From Acetatifactor sp. (GTDB lineage: Bacteria; Bacillota; Clostridia; Lachnospirales; Lachnospiraceae): a stretch of DNA of 11,154 nucleotides. Every line of letters begins with the position of its first letter. The stretch's first letter is position 1. Below the pieces are notes generated by a model that was given only the letters and a program-made list of their open reading frames with translations, was not told the origin of the DNA and ran no database searches. Positions 1-7,576 of this stretch are shown one piece after another. The stretch lies in assembly GCA_016303085.1 (NCBI GenBank), contig JAEDMI010000071.1, positions 1-11,154 of the forward strand, written 5' to 3'. A program made the position numbers and the translations under genes.

Positions 1-698
1 AACCTTTCCAGCGCGGTCTTTACAACACCGGGGCCGCTGACGCCCACGTTGATAATTTTATCCGCTTCGGTTATGCCATGAAATGCTCCCGCCATAAACG
101 GGTTGTCGTCCGGCGCATTGCAAAACACAACCAGCTTTGCACATCCAAGGGAATCGTCCTCTTTGGTGTACTCCGCAGTGGAGTGAATAATCTCGCCCAT
201 GAGCTTCACAGCATCCATATTGATGCCGGTCTTTGTGGAACCTAAATTTACAGAACTGCACACTCTCTCAGTTGTAGAAAGCGCCAGGGGAATAGAGCGG
301 ATTAAAAGTTCATCGGCAGGAGTCATGCCCTTGCACACAAGAGCGGAATATCCGCCGATAAAATTGACGCCTACCGCATGCGCTACCGTATCCAGTGTCT
401 TTGCGATTGAAGCAAAATCTTCTATTGTCTTACAGGCAGCACTGCCTACCAGTGCAATGGGAGTTACGGAGATTCTCTTGTTGACAATAGGAATTCCAAA
501 TTCTCTGGAAATCTCCTCGCCTGTCTTTACAAGGTCCTTTGCCGCCTCGTAAATCTTGTTGTATATTTTATCGTTTAGCTTCTGCAAATCCGAATCAATG
601 CAGTCCAGAAGGCTGATACCCAGAGTGATGGTGCGCACATCCAGGTTTTCCTTCTCAATCATCTTGTTTGTTTCTGTTACTTCATATAAATTTATCAT
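1..698 (-). CDS. UPF0210 / 'PFL family' protein (DUF711), C-terminus cut by window edge
   Basis: About 232 residues of the N-terminal half are visible; the family is usually about 450 residues, so the rest lies left of the window. Recognised from the conserved opening LDVRTITLGISLLDC, then GIPIVNKRISVTPIALVG, GVNFIGGYSALV and SVNLGSTKTGINMDA. Members have a fold related to pyruvate formate-lyase/ribonucleotide reductase, hence the 'PFL' name, but no reaction is established as far as I know. The start is uncertain: an ATG at 710 has only a GGAAGGG one base away, while the ATG at 698 sits 13 bases from that motif and gives the N-terminus usual for the family; an in-frame stop lies a few codons upstream of 710. 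It follows the UPF0237 ACT gene by about 66 bases, a pairing seen in many Firmicutes (for example the adjacent pneumococcal SP_0238/SP_0239), so the ACT protein probably regulates or partners it. Family call firm; role unknown. Confidence 0.9.
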   Translation of the reverse strand, partial: MINLYEVTETNKMIEKENLDVRTITLGISLLDCIDSDLQKLNDKIYNKIYEAAKDLVKTGEEISREFGIPIVNKRISVTPIALVGSAACKTIEDFASIAKTLDTVAHAVGVNFIGGYSALVCKGMTPADELLIRSIPLALSTTERVCSSVNLGSTKTGINMDAVKLMGEIIHSTAEYTKEDDSLGCAKLVVFCNAPDDNPFMAGAFHGITEADKIINVGVSGPGVVKTALER

Positions 699-764
699 TT
701 TGATATCCATGCCCTTCCAGATTTATTCTCCTACCTGTTTCAGAAGCACCGTTGACGCCATGTA

Positions 765-1037
765 CTAGATACGATGCATGGAGTCAAAAATTTCTTCCTT
801 CTGACACTTGATAACCACACCGATTTTCTCGCCCAATGCCGTCAGTTCATCGGCCATATCGCCAAACTGCTTGCCGCAGCCGTTTGTATCCACAATCATC
901 ATCATATTGAAATACCCTTGTACGATTGTCTGAGAAATATCAAGGATATTGATGCTGTTCTCCGCAAGATAGGTACATACCTTCGCAATGATACCTACAG
1001 TATCTTTTCCGACTACAGTAATAATTGTTCTCTTCAT
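765..1037 (-). CDS. UPF0237 family ACT domain protein
   Basis: A 90-residue protein made almost entirely of one ACT domain. It starts MKRTIITVVGKDTVGIIAKV, continues with LAENSINILDISQTIVQGYF, and ends in FDSMHRI, the usual UPF0237 tail. ACT domains bind small ligands, often amino acids, and usually dimerise; this family resembles the glycine-cleavage regulator GcvR but has no catalytic residues. The reading frame is open to an ATG at 1121, but the ATG at 1037 is chosen because GGAG (1044-1047) sits six bases upstream and the protein then begins directly at the first ACT strand. It lies upstream of the UPF0210 gene in the same direction, which fits a ligand-sensing partner. The ligand cannot be told from the sequence. 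Confidence 0.93.
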   Translation of the reverse strand: MKRTIITVVGKDTVGIIAKVCTYLAENSINILDISQTIVQGYFNMMMIVDTNGCGKQFGDMADELTALGEKIGVVIKCQKEEIFDSMHRI

Positions 1038-1119
1038 GTAAATCTCCATTCCTGCGCCCTGCGCATATTTTATATCGGAACAAAGTTTCCTGTCCGAATC
1101 CTTTCTTCCGAATATTTCC

Positions 1120-1148
1120 ATTTAACTACATTTATTCTGTTTTTGCAA
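1120..1148 (-). promoter_or_regulatory. Weak candidate sigma-A promoter for the UPF0237-UPF0210 pair
   Basis: On the minus strand TTGCAA (1148-1143) is followed after 17 bases by TTAAAT (1125-1120), in the 130-base gap between walJ and the ACT gene. Both boxes deviate from TTGACA/TATAAT, so this is only a candidate. A start point near 1113 would leave a leader of roughly 75 nt. No intrinsic terminator was seen after walJ, so read-through from the upstream operon is also possible. Confidence 0.3.
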
Positions 1149-1167
1149 GTAAATGAATCTTTTTATT

Positions 1168-1968
1168 CTACGCAATCTCCACCACCGGGGTAATCTCGCT
1201 TCTCTTCGCTACCCGGATATCAAAATCTCCCGCCTTATAGGGATTCTCTCCCAGATTGATTTCCATGCGCACTGACTCGTAGGCAAGCTCCGGCAGATTG
1301 TTTTCCTTGCTGAGATGTCCCAGGAGCACTGTCTTTAAATTGTCGTGCAGAATCCGGCATAAAAGCCGCCCGGAATTTTCGTTGGACAAATGCCCTCTGT
1401 CACCGAGAATACGCTGTTTTAAGTAATAGGGATAAGGTCCCACCTGAAGCATATTGACATCATGGTTCGCCTCCAGCAGAAGGGCATCCATTCCCTTCAG
1501 GCACTCCACCGTATAATCGTTATATACCCCCAGGTCCGTACATACCGCTACCTTCCTGTTTCCGTAGGATATGCGGTAGCCCACCGGCTGTGCCGCATCA
1601 TGGGAAATATGCATGGGATTCACCGTCAAATCCTTTATGGTCAGCTTTCTGTCCTCCTGTACTTCGCGATACAGACTTTCATCAATATTTCCCAGACTTC
1701 TGTCCCATTTCATGGCTTCGATGGTTCCCGATGTGGCATAGATGGGGATTCCATACTTCCTTACCAATACTCCCAGACCGCTTATGTGGTCGGCATGCTC
1801 ATGTGTTATCAATATACCATCAATATCTCTTCCCGTGAGTCCCAGCTCCTGCAGACCGCTCTCCGTCCGCTTTCCGCTGATTCCCACATCCACAAGCAGA
1901 TGGGTGGCTTCTGAACCTACATAGATACAGTTGCCGCTGCTTCCGCTCGCTATACTACAAAGTCTCAT
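1168..1968 (-). CDS. walJ: WalJ/YycJ-type metallo-beta-lactamase-fold hydrolase
   Basis: A 266-residue MBL-fold protein. The metal-binding motif HEHADH is at residues 56-61, with SHDAAQP at 122-128, the bridging aspartate in CTD (D145) and a late ligand in GHLS (H218). The N-terminal IASGSSGNCIYV and the stretches EANHDVNMLQVGPYP and RGHLSNEN match Bacillus YycJ closely from memory, separating it from generic MBL proteins. YycJ/WalJ is thought to be a DNA exonuclease-like enzyme; in Bacillus it has been linked to mutation avoidance and it sits in the walRK operon. Here no walRK is seen; instead the gene follows the FtsA-like gene by 12 bases, with GGGAG just before its ATG, and is the last gene of the polA cluster. 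The family is firm; the nuclease role is inferred by homology. Confidence 0.9.
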   Translation of the reverse strand: MRLCSIASGSSGNCIYVGSEATHLLVDVGISGKRTESGLQELGLTGRDIDGILITHEHADHISGLGVLVRKYGIPIYATSGTIEAMKWDRSLGNIDESLYREVQEDRKLTIKDLTVNPMHISHDAAQPVGYRISYGNRKVAVCTDLGVYNDYTVECLKGMDALLLEANHDVNMLQVGPYPYYLKQRILGDRGHLSNENSGRLLCRILHDNLKTVLLGHLSKENNLPELAYESVRMEINLGENPYKAGDFDIRVAKRSEITPVVEIA

Positions 1969-1980
1969 TTTCTCCCTTTC

Positions 1981-4170
1981 CTATTCCCAGTAAATCTCTA
2001 TCACGTCGCCATCCTTTAACGGCTCCATGTACTCCGCGTTTCTGCCGTTCAGTTTTGTCACAATGGAACGGCCTCCGGAATTCTTTAAATCAAAATCGAT
2101 AAAGGAAAATACATCTACAAACACATAGCTGTTCTTTCCGCTAAGCACTACCGGGAGCCCGTTTACAATAACCGTCATGGTGACAGGGCCGGATGCCGCT
2201 TCCTGCACAATCACATCCGCCTCTGACGGCTGAACAGCATTTTGTTTCTGATCTACATTCTCTCCGAATGCAGCCTGCTGCTCATCTGCGCCAAAATCCG
2301 ATTGCTCATCGGACTGTTCCCTGCTCTCCGCCGTCCTAGTCTCTGCTGCCGCCTTTGCAGCGCGCCTCATGGCGGCATCTTCCTCGGTTTCCTCCTCCAA
2401 ATCTGCGAAGGTCACTTCACTGTTTACATCCCAATTCAGGGTAAAATTCTCATAGACTCTTGTGTCGGGTTTTGCCGGAGTATCGTTGACTAATATTTTC
2501 CCGCCCAGAGGAACATCCATGAACTCTGCCACTTCTCGCACGGTATAAAAATTCCGGATCCTGATATCGTCACCTTCCCTGATGCCGTAAAACTCATTCT
2601 CCAGCTGCCCGTTGACAGCTGCCGTCTTCGGTAAATCAATCTTGGCACCGTTAACGCAGATATGCAGACGTTCCGCCAGTTCCGGCAGCTTGCCCAACTC
2701 CATCTCAGCAGCATCCCCGGCAGTGGAAGGAGTCACCTCAATATGATCTCCGTTATGTACCTGACTGTAAATATCCGCCGCATCTCCGTTCACCCGGATA
2801 ACCGCAGTTTCACCCTGCAATCCTCGCACAATACGGCTCTTGCCGTTGACTGTAAAGGTAAGTGCCTTTCCTCTCTTAGGGAAAAGCTCCTCGTTGGAAA
2901 AATCAGACTGCACCGCCGCATCCGCAACGGAAAGTTTTCCGTTGTCGTACAGCTTTACACGTTTTCCGTTGAAATCCACAAAAATAAAATTATTGCTCTG
3001 CTCATAGTAGCTTAAGCAGATGCCGATAGGCGTCACCATCATGGAATCCTTGCGGGGATTGTTCATCTCAAACTCAACGGACTGCAAAACCTCCTGCCCA
3101 CGGATAGCAACACGTTCCTTCACAATGTCCAATGCCTTGGCCAGCTGTTCCGTATAGCCCGGAATCATGCCGCCGCCTCCTACCACAAACACGGCGCTGA
3201 CAGACTTTTCTCCGTTTAACTCCCGGATACATGCCGCCACCTGTTCCGCCATCTCCCTTACGTGGTCAGCAAGAATTTCCTCCACTTCTTTCGCGCTGAT
3301 GACCTGTGTCAGCCCCATGATATCCTGATATTCCACTTTCTCCTGTACTCCGGCCTGCCTCTTAATCTGCTCCGCTGTATCAAAATCCACAAGACAATGC
3401 TGTACAAGGATGTCCGTCAAACTGTCTCCCGCCACGGGTATCATGCCGTATGCAGTAATGGTTCCTTCTTTTGTGATGGAAATATCGCTGGTGCCCGCTC
3501 CCACATCCACCAACGCCATGTTCAGCATGCGGAATTTTTCAGGAATAGCCACCTGTATGGCAGCAATGGGCTCCAGTGTCAGATTGGCCACATGCAGTCC
3601 GGCTATTTCCACTGCCTTATACAATCCGTCCACCACATCATCGGGTAGGAATGTGGCTATCAAATCCACTGCCATATTCTTTACCTTGTGCCCCTTCAGA
3701 TTACCGATCTGGTATCCGTTCATATAGTAACGCATGGGTGTATAACCAACACAGTAAAATTTCATATCCGTGTCATTGTTCTTCAAAAACTCCTCATAGG
3801 CCTGTTCCACGCCCATGGTGGCAAGAGAATAAACATCCTCCTCCGTGACCTCGTGCTCCCCGTCAAAACTCTGCTCCGCATGAGCTGTGACAGTGCGCAG
3901 TACACGTCCTGCTGCCGCAATACATACTTCTGTCAGCTTTCGACTCAAATCCTCCTCAAGCTGTTCCTTCACCTGTGTGATGGTTTCTCCTACCTTGCCG
4001 ATATCGTGAATCTGTCCGTCCAGCATGGATCTGGTCTCGTGCTCCTTTGAGCGCTGGGCCAGCACATGGAATTTTCCGTTATTTAAATAGCCAACAGTAC
4101 CTACAATGCTTCTGGTGCCGATGTCCAGGCCGAACACCAGCTGCCCCTGTCCTTCTCTCACTCCTGCCAT
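1981..4170 (-). CDS. FtsA-like actin-family ATPase with long beta-grasp-like C-terminal extension
   Basis: 729 residues. Positions about 12-390 form an actin-like FtsA/PilM core: phosphate-1 loop GLDIGTRSIVG (14-24), phosphate-2 loop ALVDVGAGTSDISI (219-232) and adenosine motif VFVVGGGGMIPG (327-338). Classical FtsA has about 420 residues and ends in an amphipathic membrane-targeting helix; this protein instead has some 340 more residues and ends in GDVIEIYWE. The extension has repeated units of the form VNG...GDxIxI (about 437-479, 503-580, 665-728), and the last resembles ThiS/MoaD in length and pattern. A low-complexity Glu/Gln/Ala-rich linker spans about 588-660. No signal peptide or membrane segment is seen. 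The ATG overlaps the end of coaE by 13 bases, behind a strong GGAGG. A scaffold or cell-division-related role is inference; whether it meets FtsZ is unknown. It may be a paralogue of the true FtsA. Confidence 0.85.
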   Translation of the reverse strand: MAGVREGQGQLVFGLDIGTRSIVGTVGYLNNGKFHVLAQRSKEHETRSMLDGQIHDIGKVGETITQVKEQLEEDLSRKLTEVCIAAAGRVLRTVTAHAEQSFDGEHEVTEEDVYSLATMGVEQAYEEFLKNNDTDMKFYCVGYTPMRYYMNGYQIGNLKGHKVKNMAVDLIATFLPDDVVDGLYKAVEIAGLHVANLTLEPIAAIQVAIPEKFRMLNMALVDVGAGTSDISITKEGTITAYGMIPVAGDSLTDILVQHCLVDFDTAEQIKRQAGVQEKVEYQDIMGLTQVISAKEVEEILADHVREMAEQVAACIRELNGEKSVSAVFVVGGGGMIPGYTEQLAKALDIVKERVAIRGQEVLQSVEFEMNNPRKDSMMVTPIGICLSYYEQSNNFIFVDFNGKRVKLYDNGKLSVADAAVQSDFSNEELFPKRGKALTFTVNGKSRIVRGLQGETAVIRVNGDAADIYSQVHNGDHIEVTPSTAGDAAEMELGKLPELAERLHICVNGAKIDLPKTAAVNGQLENEFYGIREGDDIRIRNFYTVREVAEFMDVPLGGKILVNDTPAKPDTRVYENFTLNWDVNSEVTFADLEEETEEDAAMRRAAKAAAETRTAESREQSDEQSDFGADEQQAAFGENVDQKQNAVQPSEADVIVQEAASGPVTMTVIVNGLPVVLSGKNSYVFVDVFSFIDFDLKNSGGRSIVTKLNGRNAEYMEPLKDGDVIEIYWE

Positions 4171-4778
4171 GTAAAAGCCTCCAGTTTCCTGTCTATTTGC
4201 CTGTAGCTGTCCGCAAGCGTTCCGCTGTTATCTATGATAAAATCACAGTTTTCCCTGAATTTCTGCTCCGAAAGCTGCTTTGACATAATACTTTCTATTT
4301 TTTCCTCACTGTAACCCCGGGATTGCTTCAGCCGGGCCCGTCTCACGTTTTCATCGGCGTAAATATACCACATTTCGTCCACAAGCTGTCTGTATCCGCA
4401 CTCAATAAGCAGCGCCGCTTCCACAAAAAACAGCTCCACCTCTTCCTCCGCCCGGGCTCTCTCCAAATGTTCCAACAGATACACCTTTACGGCGGGATGA
4501 ATCATACCGTTGACTTTTTCCAACAATGAGGAATCCGAAAAAATTTTTTCTGCCATCCGCCCCTTATCAATCTGCCCGTCGGAAGAAAGAATCCCCCAGC
4601 CCAGCAAATCGACAAGCGCTCTGTAACACTCCGTTCCCGGTTTTTTCACCTCATGGGCTACCCGGTCAGCTAAATAAATCTCACATTTATAATGCTTTCC
4701 GATATAACTCAGAATTTCCGATTTTCCTGCACCGATGCCTCCGGTAATTCCGATAAACAAAAGCTTATTTGGCTTCAT
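4158..4778 (-). CDS. coaE: Dephospho-CoA kinase
   Basis: 206 residues, the usual length for CoaE, which phosphorylates the 3'-hydroxyl of dephospho-CoA with ATP in the last step of coenzyme A synthesis in the cytosol. The Walker A loop GITGGIGAGKS is at residues 10-20, followed by LADRVAHEV (catalytic aspartate region, D38), MIHPAV (92-97), EAALLIE (120-126) and the lid-type region RGYSEEKIESIMSKQ. The frame extends upstream to a TTG at 4805, but the ATG at 4778 is preferred: GGGAG sits nine bases before it and the protein then begins just before the P-loop strand. The ATG overlaps the 3' end of polA by 14 bases, and the gene's own end overlaps the FtsA-like gene by 13, so translation is likely coupled along polA-coaE-FtsA-like. 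Confidence 0.97.
   Translation of the reverse strand: MKPNKLLFIGITGGIGAGKSEILSYIGKHYKCEIYLADRVAHEVKKPGTECYRALVDLLGWGILSSDGQIDKGRMAEKIFSDSSLLEKVNGMIHPAVKVYLLEHLERARAEEEVELFFVEAALLIECGYRQLVDEMWYIYADENVRRARLKQSRGYSEEKIESIMSKQLSEQKFRENCDFIIDNSGTLADSYRQIDRKLEAFTWQE
4178..4182 (-). promoter_or_regulatory. Strong ribosome binding site for the FtsA-like gene, inside coaE
   Basis: GGAGG lies seven bases upstream of the ATG at 4170, within the last codons of coaE. It fixes the start of the FtsA-like gene and shows that the two are probably translationally coupled on one transcript. Confidence 0.8.
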
Positions 4779-7479
4779 ACCAGTTTTCTCCCGTGTGCAA
4801 ATCAATTTCCAGAGTCACGGCTAAATCTGCGGCTGCCTTCATGTTCTCCGACAAAATCTGCCTGACCTGCTCCTCTTCTTCCAAAAGAGTCTCTATAACA
4901 AGCTCATCATGCACCTGCAAAATCAACTTTGATTTAAGCCCTCTTTCCCGAAGCGCCCGCCAGACCCGAATCATGGCAATCTTGATAATATCCGCTGCTG
5001 TTCCCTGAATGGGGGAATTCATTGCAACTCGCTCTCCGAAGGAACGTTGCATAAAGTTGGACGAGGAAAGTTCGGGAATAGGTCTTCTCCTGCCGAACAT
5101 AGTGGTAGTATACCTCTGCTTCTTCGCATCCTCCACCAGTCTGTCCAAAAACTCCTTCACCTTGGGGTAGGTGGCAAAGTATTGTTCAATATACTCCGCT
5201 GCCTCCTTCCGGCTGATGCTCAAATCCTGACTCAAACCAAAGGAACTGATTCCGTACACAATGCCAAAGTTCACTGCCTTCGCATTGCGCCGCTGTAAGT
5301 CCGTCACCTCCTCAAAGGGAGTGTGAAACACCTTTGCTGCCGTAATTCTGTGAATGTCCTGCTCCGTACGGTAAGCATCAATCAGCTGTTCGTCTCCGGA
5401 CATATGGGCAAGAACCCGCAGTTCAATCTGGGAGTAATCCGCATCCATAAACTCATACCCTGTTCTTGGCACAAACACCTTTCGTATGCGCCTTCCCAGT
5501 TCCATGCGCATGGGAATGTTCTGTAAATTCGGCTCCGTGGAACTGATGCGTCCTGTCGCCGTAATCGTCTGATTAAAATTGGTGTGAATCCTCTTATCCT
5601 CACCGATATAAGCGGCAAGCCCTTCTGCATAAGTGGACTTTAACTTTGTCAGACCTCTGTACTCCAGAATATCCTTTACAATGGGATAATCCTCCGCCAG
5701 CTTCTCCAGCACATCCGCAGCCGTGGAATAGCCCGTTTTTGTCTTTTTCCCGCCGGGAATATGCATCGTCTCAAAAAGCACCTCTCCCAGTTGCTTGGGA
5801 GAATTGATATTAAACTCTACACCTGCCTGCACGTGAATGGAGGCTTCCAGTTCTTCAATTCTGGCAGTCAAAGCATCGCCGTAAGCCTTCAGTTCCTCCC
5901 GGCGCACCTCAACCCCCTCCTTCTCCATATCGTACAATACCAGAGAAAGAGGCATCTCCATATTCCGCATCAGTTTATCCATACCGGTATCCCGCAACTT
6001 CTCCTCCAGAACATCCGCTGCCATCCTTGACACATAAGCCCCGTAACAGCAATATTCCGCAAACTTTTCAGGCATCTGTTTTGCTGCCTCACCGGTTTTC
6101 AGCTTACCCAGGCTCTCTGCCCTTCCGGGAATCACGAGACCCAGATGCTCCGAGGCAATGGTCTCAAAATCATAATCGCTTTTTAAGGGATTCAGCAGAT
6201 ATGCCCCTATCAGGATATCAAAGTACCTGTCCGTGCTGTCCTGATTCAGCCAGGCATACTGCTTTTTAATATCAAAGGTAGCAATCTCCGCTCTCCCGGA
6301 CAGCCCTGTTAAAGCTGCTCTGAGAGCTTCCATGTCCACGTCCTCAAAGTTCCGATTGCTTTCACCAAAAAGGGAAAGCTGTTCATTCTCAGGTTGTCTC
6401 ACTGCAAAAAAGAAGGTTTCCTGCTGTGAAATGCAGACCGCTGCGCCAAAAAGCTTCTCTGTTCCCGCATTTTTATCCTTCTCCACCGCCAGATACAATC
6501 CCACCCGGCTGCCACTCTCTATTTTCTTCAGCTTGTCCAGAAACTCCTTTTGGCTTTCCAGTTGCACAAAGGATTTCACAAGTTCATCGCTTCCACCATT
6601 ATTTCCGTTTTCAAATCGGCTCAGCATATTTTTGAACTCCAGCTGTTTAAACAGCTGATAGGCTTCGGGCGTAAAATATCCCTCCGCCCTTGCCGCTTCA
6701 TAGTCAAGCTCCACGTCACTGTCAATTTTGATGGTTGCCAGAGTCTTGCTCAAATCCGCCAAATCTTTATTTTCCATCAGGGATTCCCGGATACTCTTCT
6801 TTGAAATCTCCTCTACATGGGCGTAGATGTTCTCCAAAGAACCATACTGAACCATGAGTTCCGTAGCCGTCTTCTGTCCCACCTTGGGTACCCCCGGAAT
6901 GTTATCCGCTGTATCTCCCATCAGCGCCTTCAAATCAATAAATTGCAAGGGTGTCACCTGATAAGCCTTTACCACATCCTCAGGATAATAATCCTCAATC
7001 TCCGTTTTCCCCATCTTTGTCTTGGGAATTCGAATCTTGATATGTTCATCTGAAATCTGCAATAAATCCCTGTCTCCGGAAACCAGAGAAACCTCCATGC
7101 CCTCTGCCTCCGCTTTCTTTGCCAGCGTGCCCAGAATATCGTCTGCCTCCAGTCCCTCACACTCCATGATGACAACATGCATGGCGCGCAGTACATCTTT
7201 CATTACCGGCACCTGTTCCCGCAGTTCCTCCGGCATGGGCTTTCTCGTCCCCTTGTATGCATCGTACATTTTATGACGGAAGGTAGGGGCATGCACGTCA
7301 AAAGCCACCGCAAGATAATCCGGCTTTTCCTCCTCCAATATTTTGAACATGATATTTAGGAATCCGTACACAGCGTTGGTGTGCAGTCCCTTGGCATTCG
7401 TCAGTTCCGGCACTCCGTAAAATGCCCTGTTCAAAATACTGTGTCCGTCTATTAATACAAGCTTTCCGCTCTTACTCAT
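4765..7479 (-). CDS. polA: DNA polymerase I with inactive proofreading domain
   Basis: 904 residues, family A. The N-terminal 5'-3' nuclease (about 1-295) has EADDILGT, VSGDRDLLQ and LMGDTADNIPGVPKVGQKTA. The polymerase domain (about 500-904) has motif A DYSQIELR with catalytic D681, motif B with R730, K734, F738 and Y742, and motif C QVHDEL with D858. It removes RNA primers, fills gaps and serves excision repair. The middle 3'-5' exonuclease-like domain (about 300-490) has lost the DxE of motif I (VGLYLAVEK here), the motif II aspartate and the Tyr-x3-Asp of motif III, as in Bacillus and Thermus enzymes, so proofreading is predicted absent. A QLSLF clamp-binding peptide lies at residues 367-371 inside that dead domain. 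The ATG at 7479 follows GGAAAGG at about 11 bases. It heads the coaE/FtsA-like/walJ run. Confidence 0.98.
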   Translation of the reverse strand: MSKSGKLVLIDGHSILNRAFYGVPELTNAKGLHTNAVYGFLNIMFKILEEEKPDYLAVAFDVHAPTFRHKMYDAYKGTRKPMPEELREQVPVMKDVLRAMHVVIMECEGLEADDILGTLAKKAEAEGMEVSLVSGDRDLLQISDEHIKIRIPKTKMGKTEIEDYYPEDVVKAYQVTPLQFIDLKALMGDTADNIPGVPKVGQKTATELMVQYGSLENIYAHVEEISKKSIRESLMENKDLADLSKTLATIKIDSDVELDYEAARAEGYFTPEAYQLFKQLEFKNMLSRFENGNNGGSDELVKSFVQLESQKEFLDKLKKIESGSRVGLYLAVEKDKNAGTEKLFGAAVCISQQETFFFAVRQPENEQLSLFGESNRNFEDVDMEALRAALTGLSGRAEIATFDIKKQYAWLNQDSTDRYFDILIGAYLLNPLKSDYDFETIASEHLGLVIPGRAESLGKLKTGEAAKQMPEKFAEYCCYGAYVSRMAADVLEEKLRDTGMDKLMRNMEMPLSLVLYDMEKEGVEVRREELKAYGDALTARIEELEASIHVQAGVEFNINSPKQLGEVLFETMHIPGGKKTKTGYSTAADVLEKLAEDYPIVKDILEYRGLTKLKSTYAEGLAAYIGEDKRIHTNFNQTITATGRISSTEPNLQNIPMRMELGRRIRKVFVPRTGYEFMDADYSQIELRVLAHMSGDEQLIDAYRTEQDIHRITAAKVFHTPFEEVTDLQRRNAKAVNFGIVYGISSFGLSQDLSISRKEAAEYIEQYFATYPKVKEFLDRLVEDAKKQRYTTTMFGRRRPIPELSSSNFMQRSFGERVAMNSPIQGTAADIIKIAMIRVWRALRERGLKSKLILQVHDELVIETLLEEEEQVRQILSENMKAAADLAVTLEIDLHTGENWYEAK

Positions 7480-7523
7480 TCAAATCCATACCTTTCCAAC
7501 AGCTGTTTAACCGCAGACCATGT

Positions 7524-7549
7524 CCATATTTCATATGAAACCCATATTT
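7524..7549. repeat. Palindrome flanked by direct repeats in the polA leader
   Basis: The 97-base gap between the zf-HC2 gene and polA contains the perfect 12-base palindrome TTTCATATGAAA (7529-7540), and the octamer CCATATTT occurs at 7524-7531 and again at 7542-7549. No convincing promoter boxes or terminator were seen in the gap, so polA may be read from the upstream gene. The palindrome could be a regulator site, but AT-rich palindromes of this size also arise by chance. Confidence 0.35.
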
Positions 7550-7576
7550 GCCTGTAACAATATCGAAAATAGAAAT

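Noticed and set aside
774..1193. 139-codon plus-strand frame opposite the ACT gene
   Set aside because: It is antisense to a clear UPF0237 gene, and its translation shows no family pattern.
1462..1914. 150-codon open frame on the plus strand opposite walJ
   Set aside because: It mirrors the walJ coding sequence, has no recognisable protein pattern, and walJ is certain.
1981..2178. ThiS-like C-terminal module as a working sulfur carrier
   Set aside because: The protein ends in EIYWE and has no C-terminal Gly-Gly for thiocarboxylation; only fold-level likeness is claimed.
4779..4805. Longer CoaE starting at a TTG
   Set aside because: The ATG at 4778 has a Shine-Dalgarno and gives the normal family N-terminus.
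7484..7495. Five-codon open frame (ATGGATTTG...) overlapping the polA start as a leader peptide
   Set aside because: Its ATG is only a base or two from the GGAAAGG, too close for initiation; chance is likelier.
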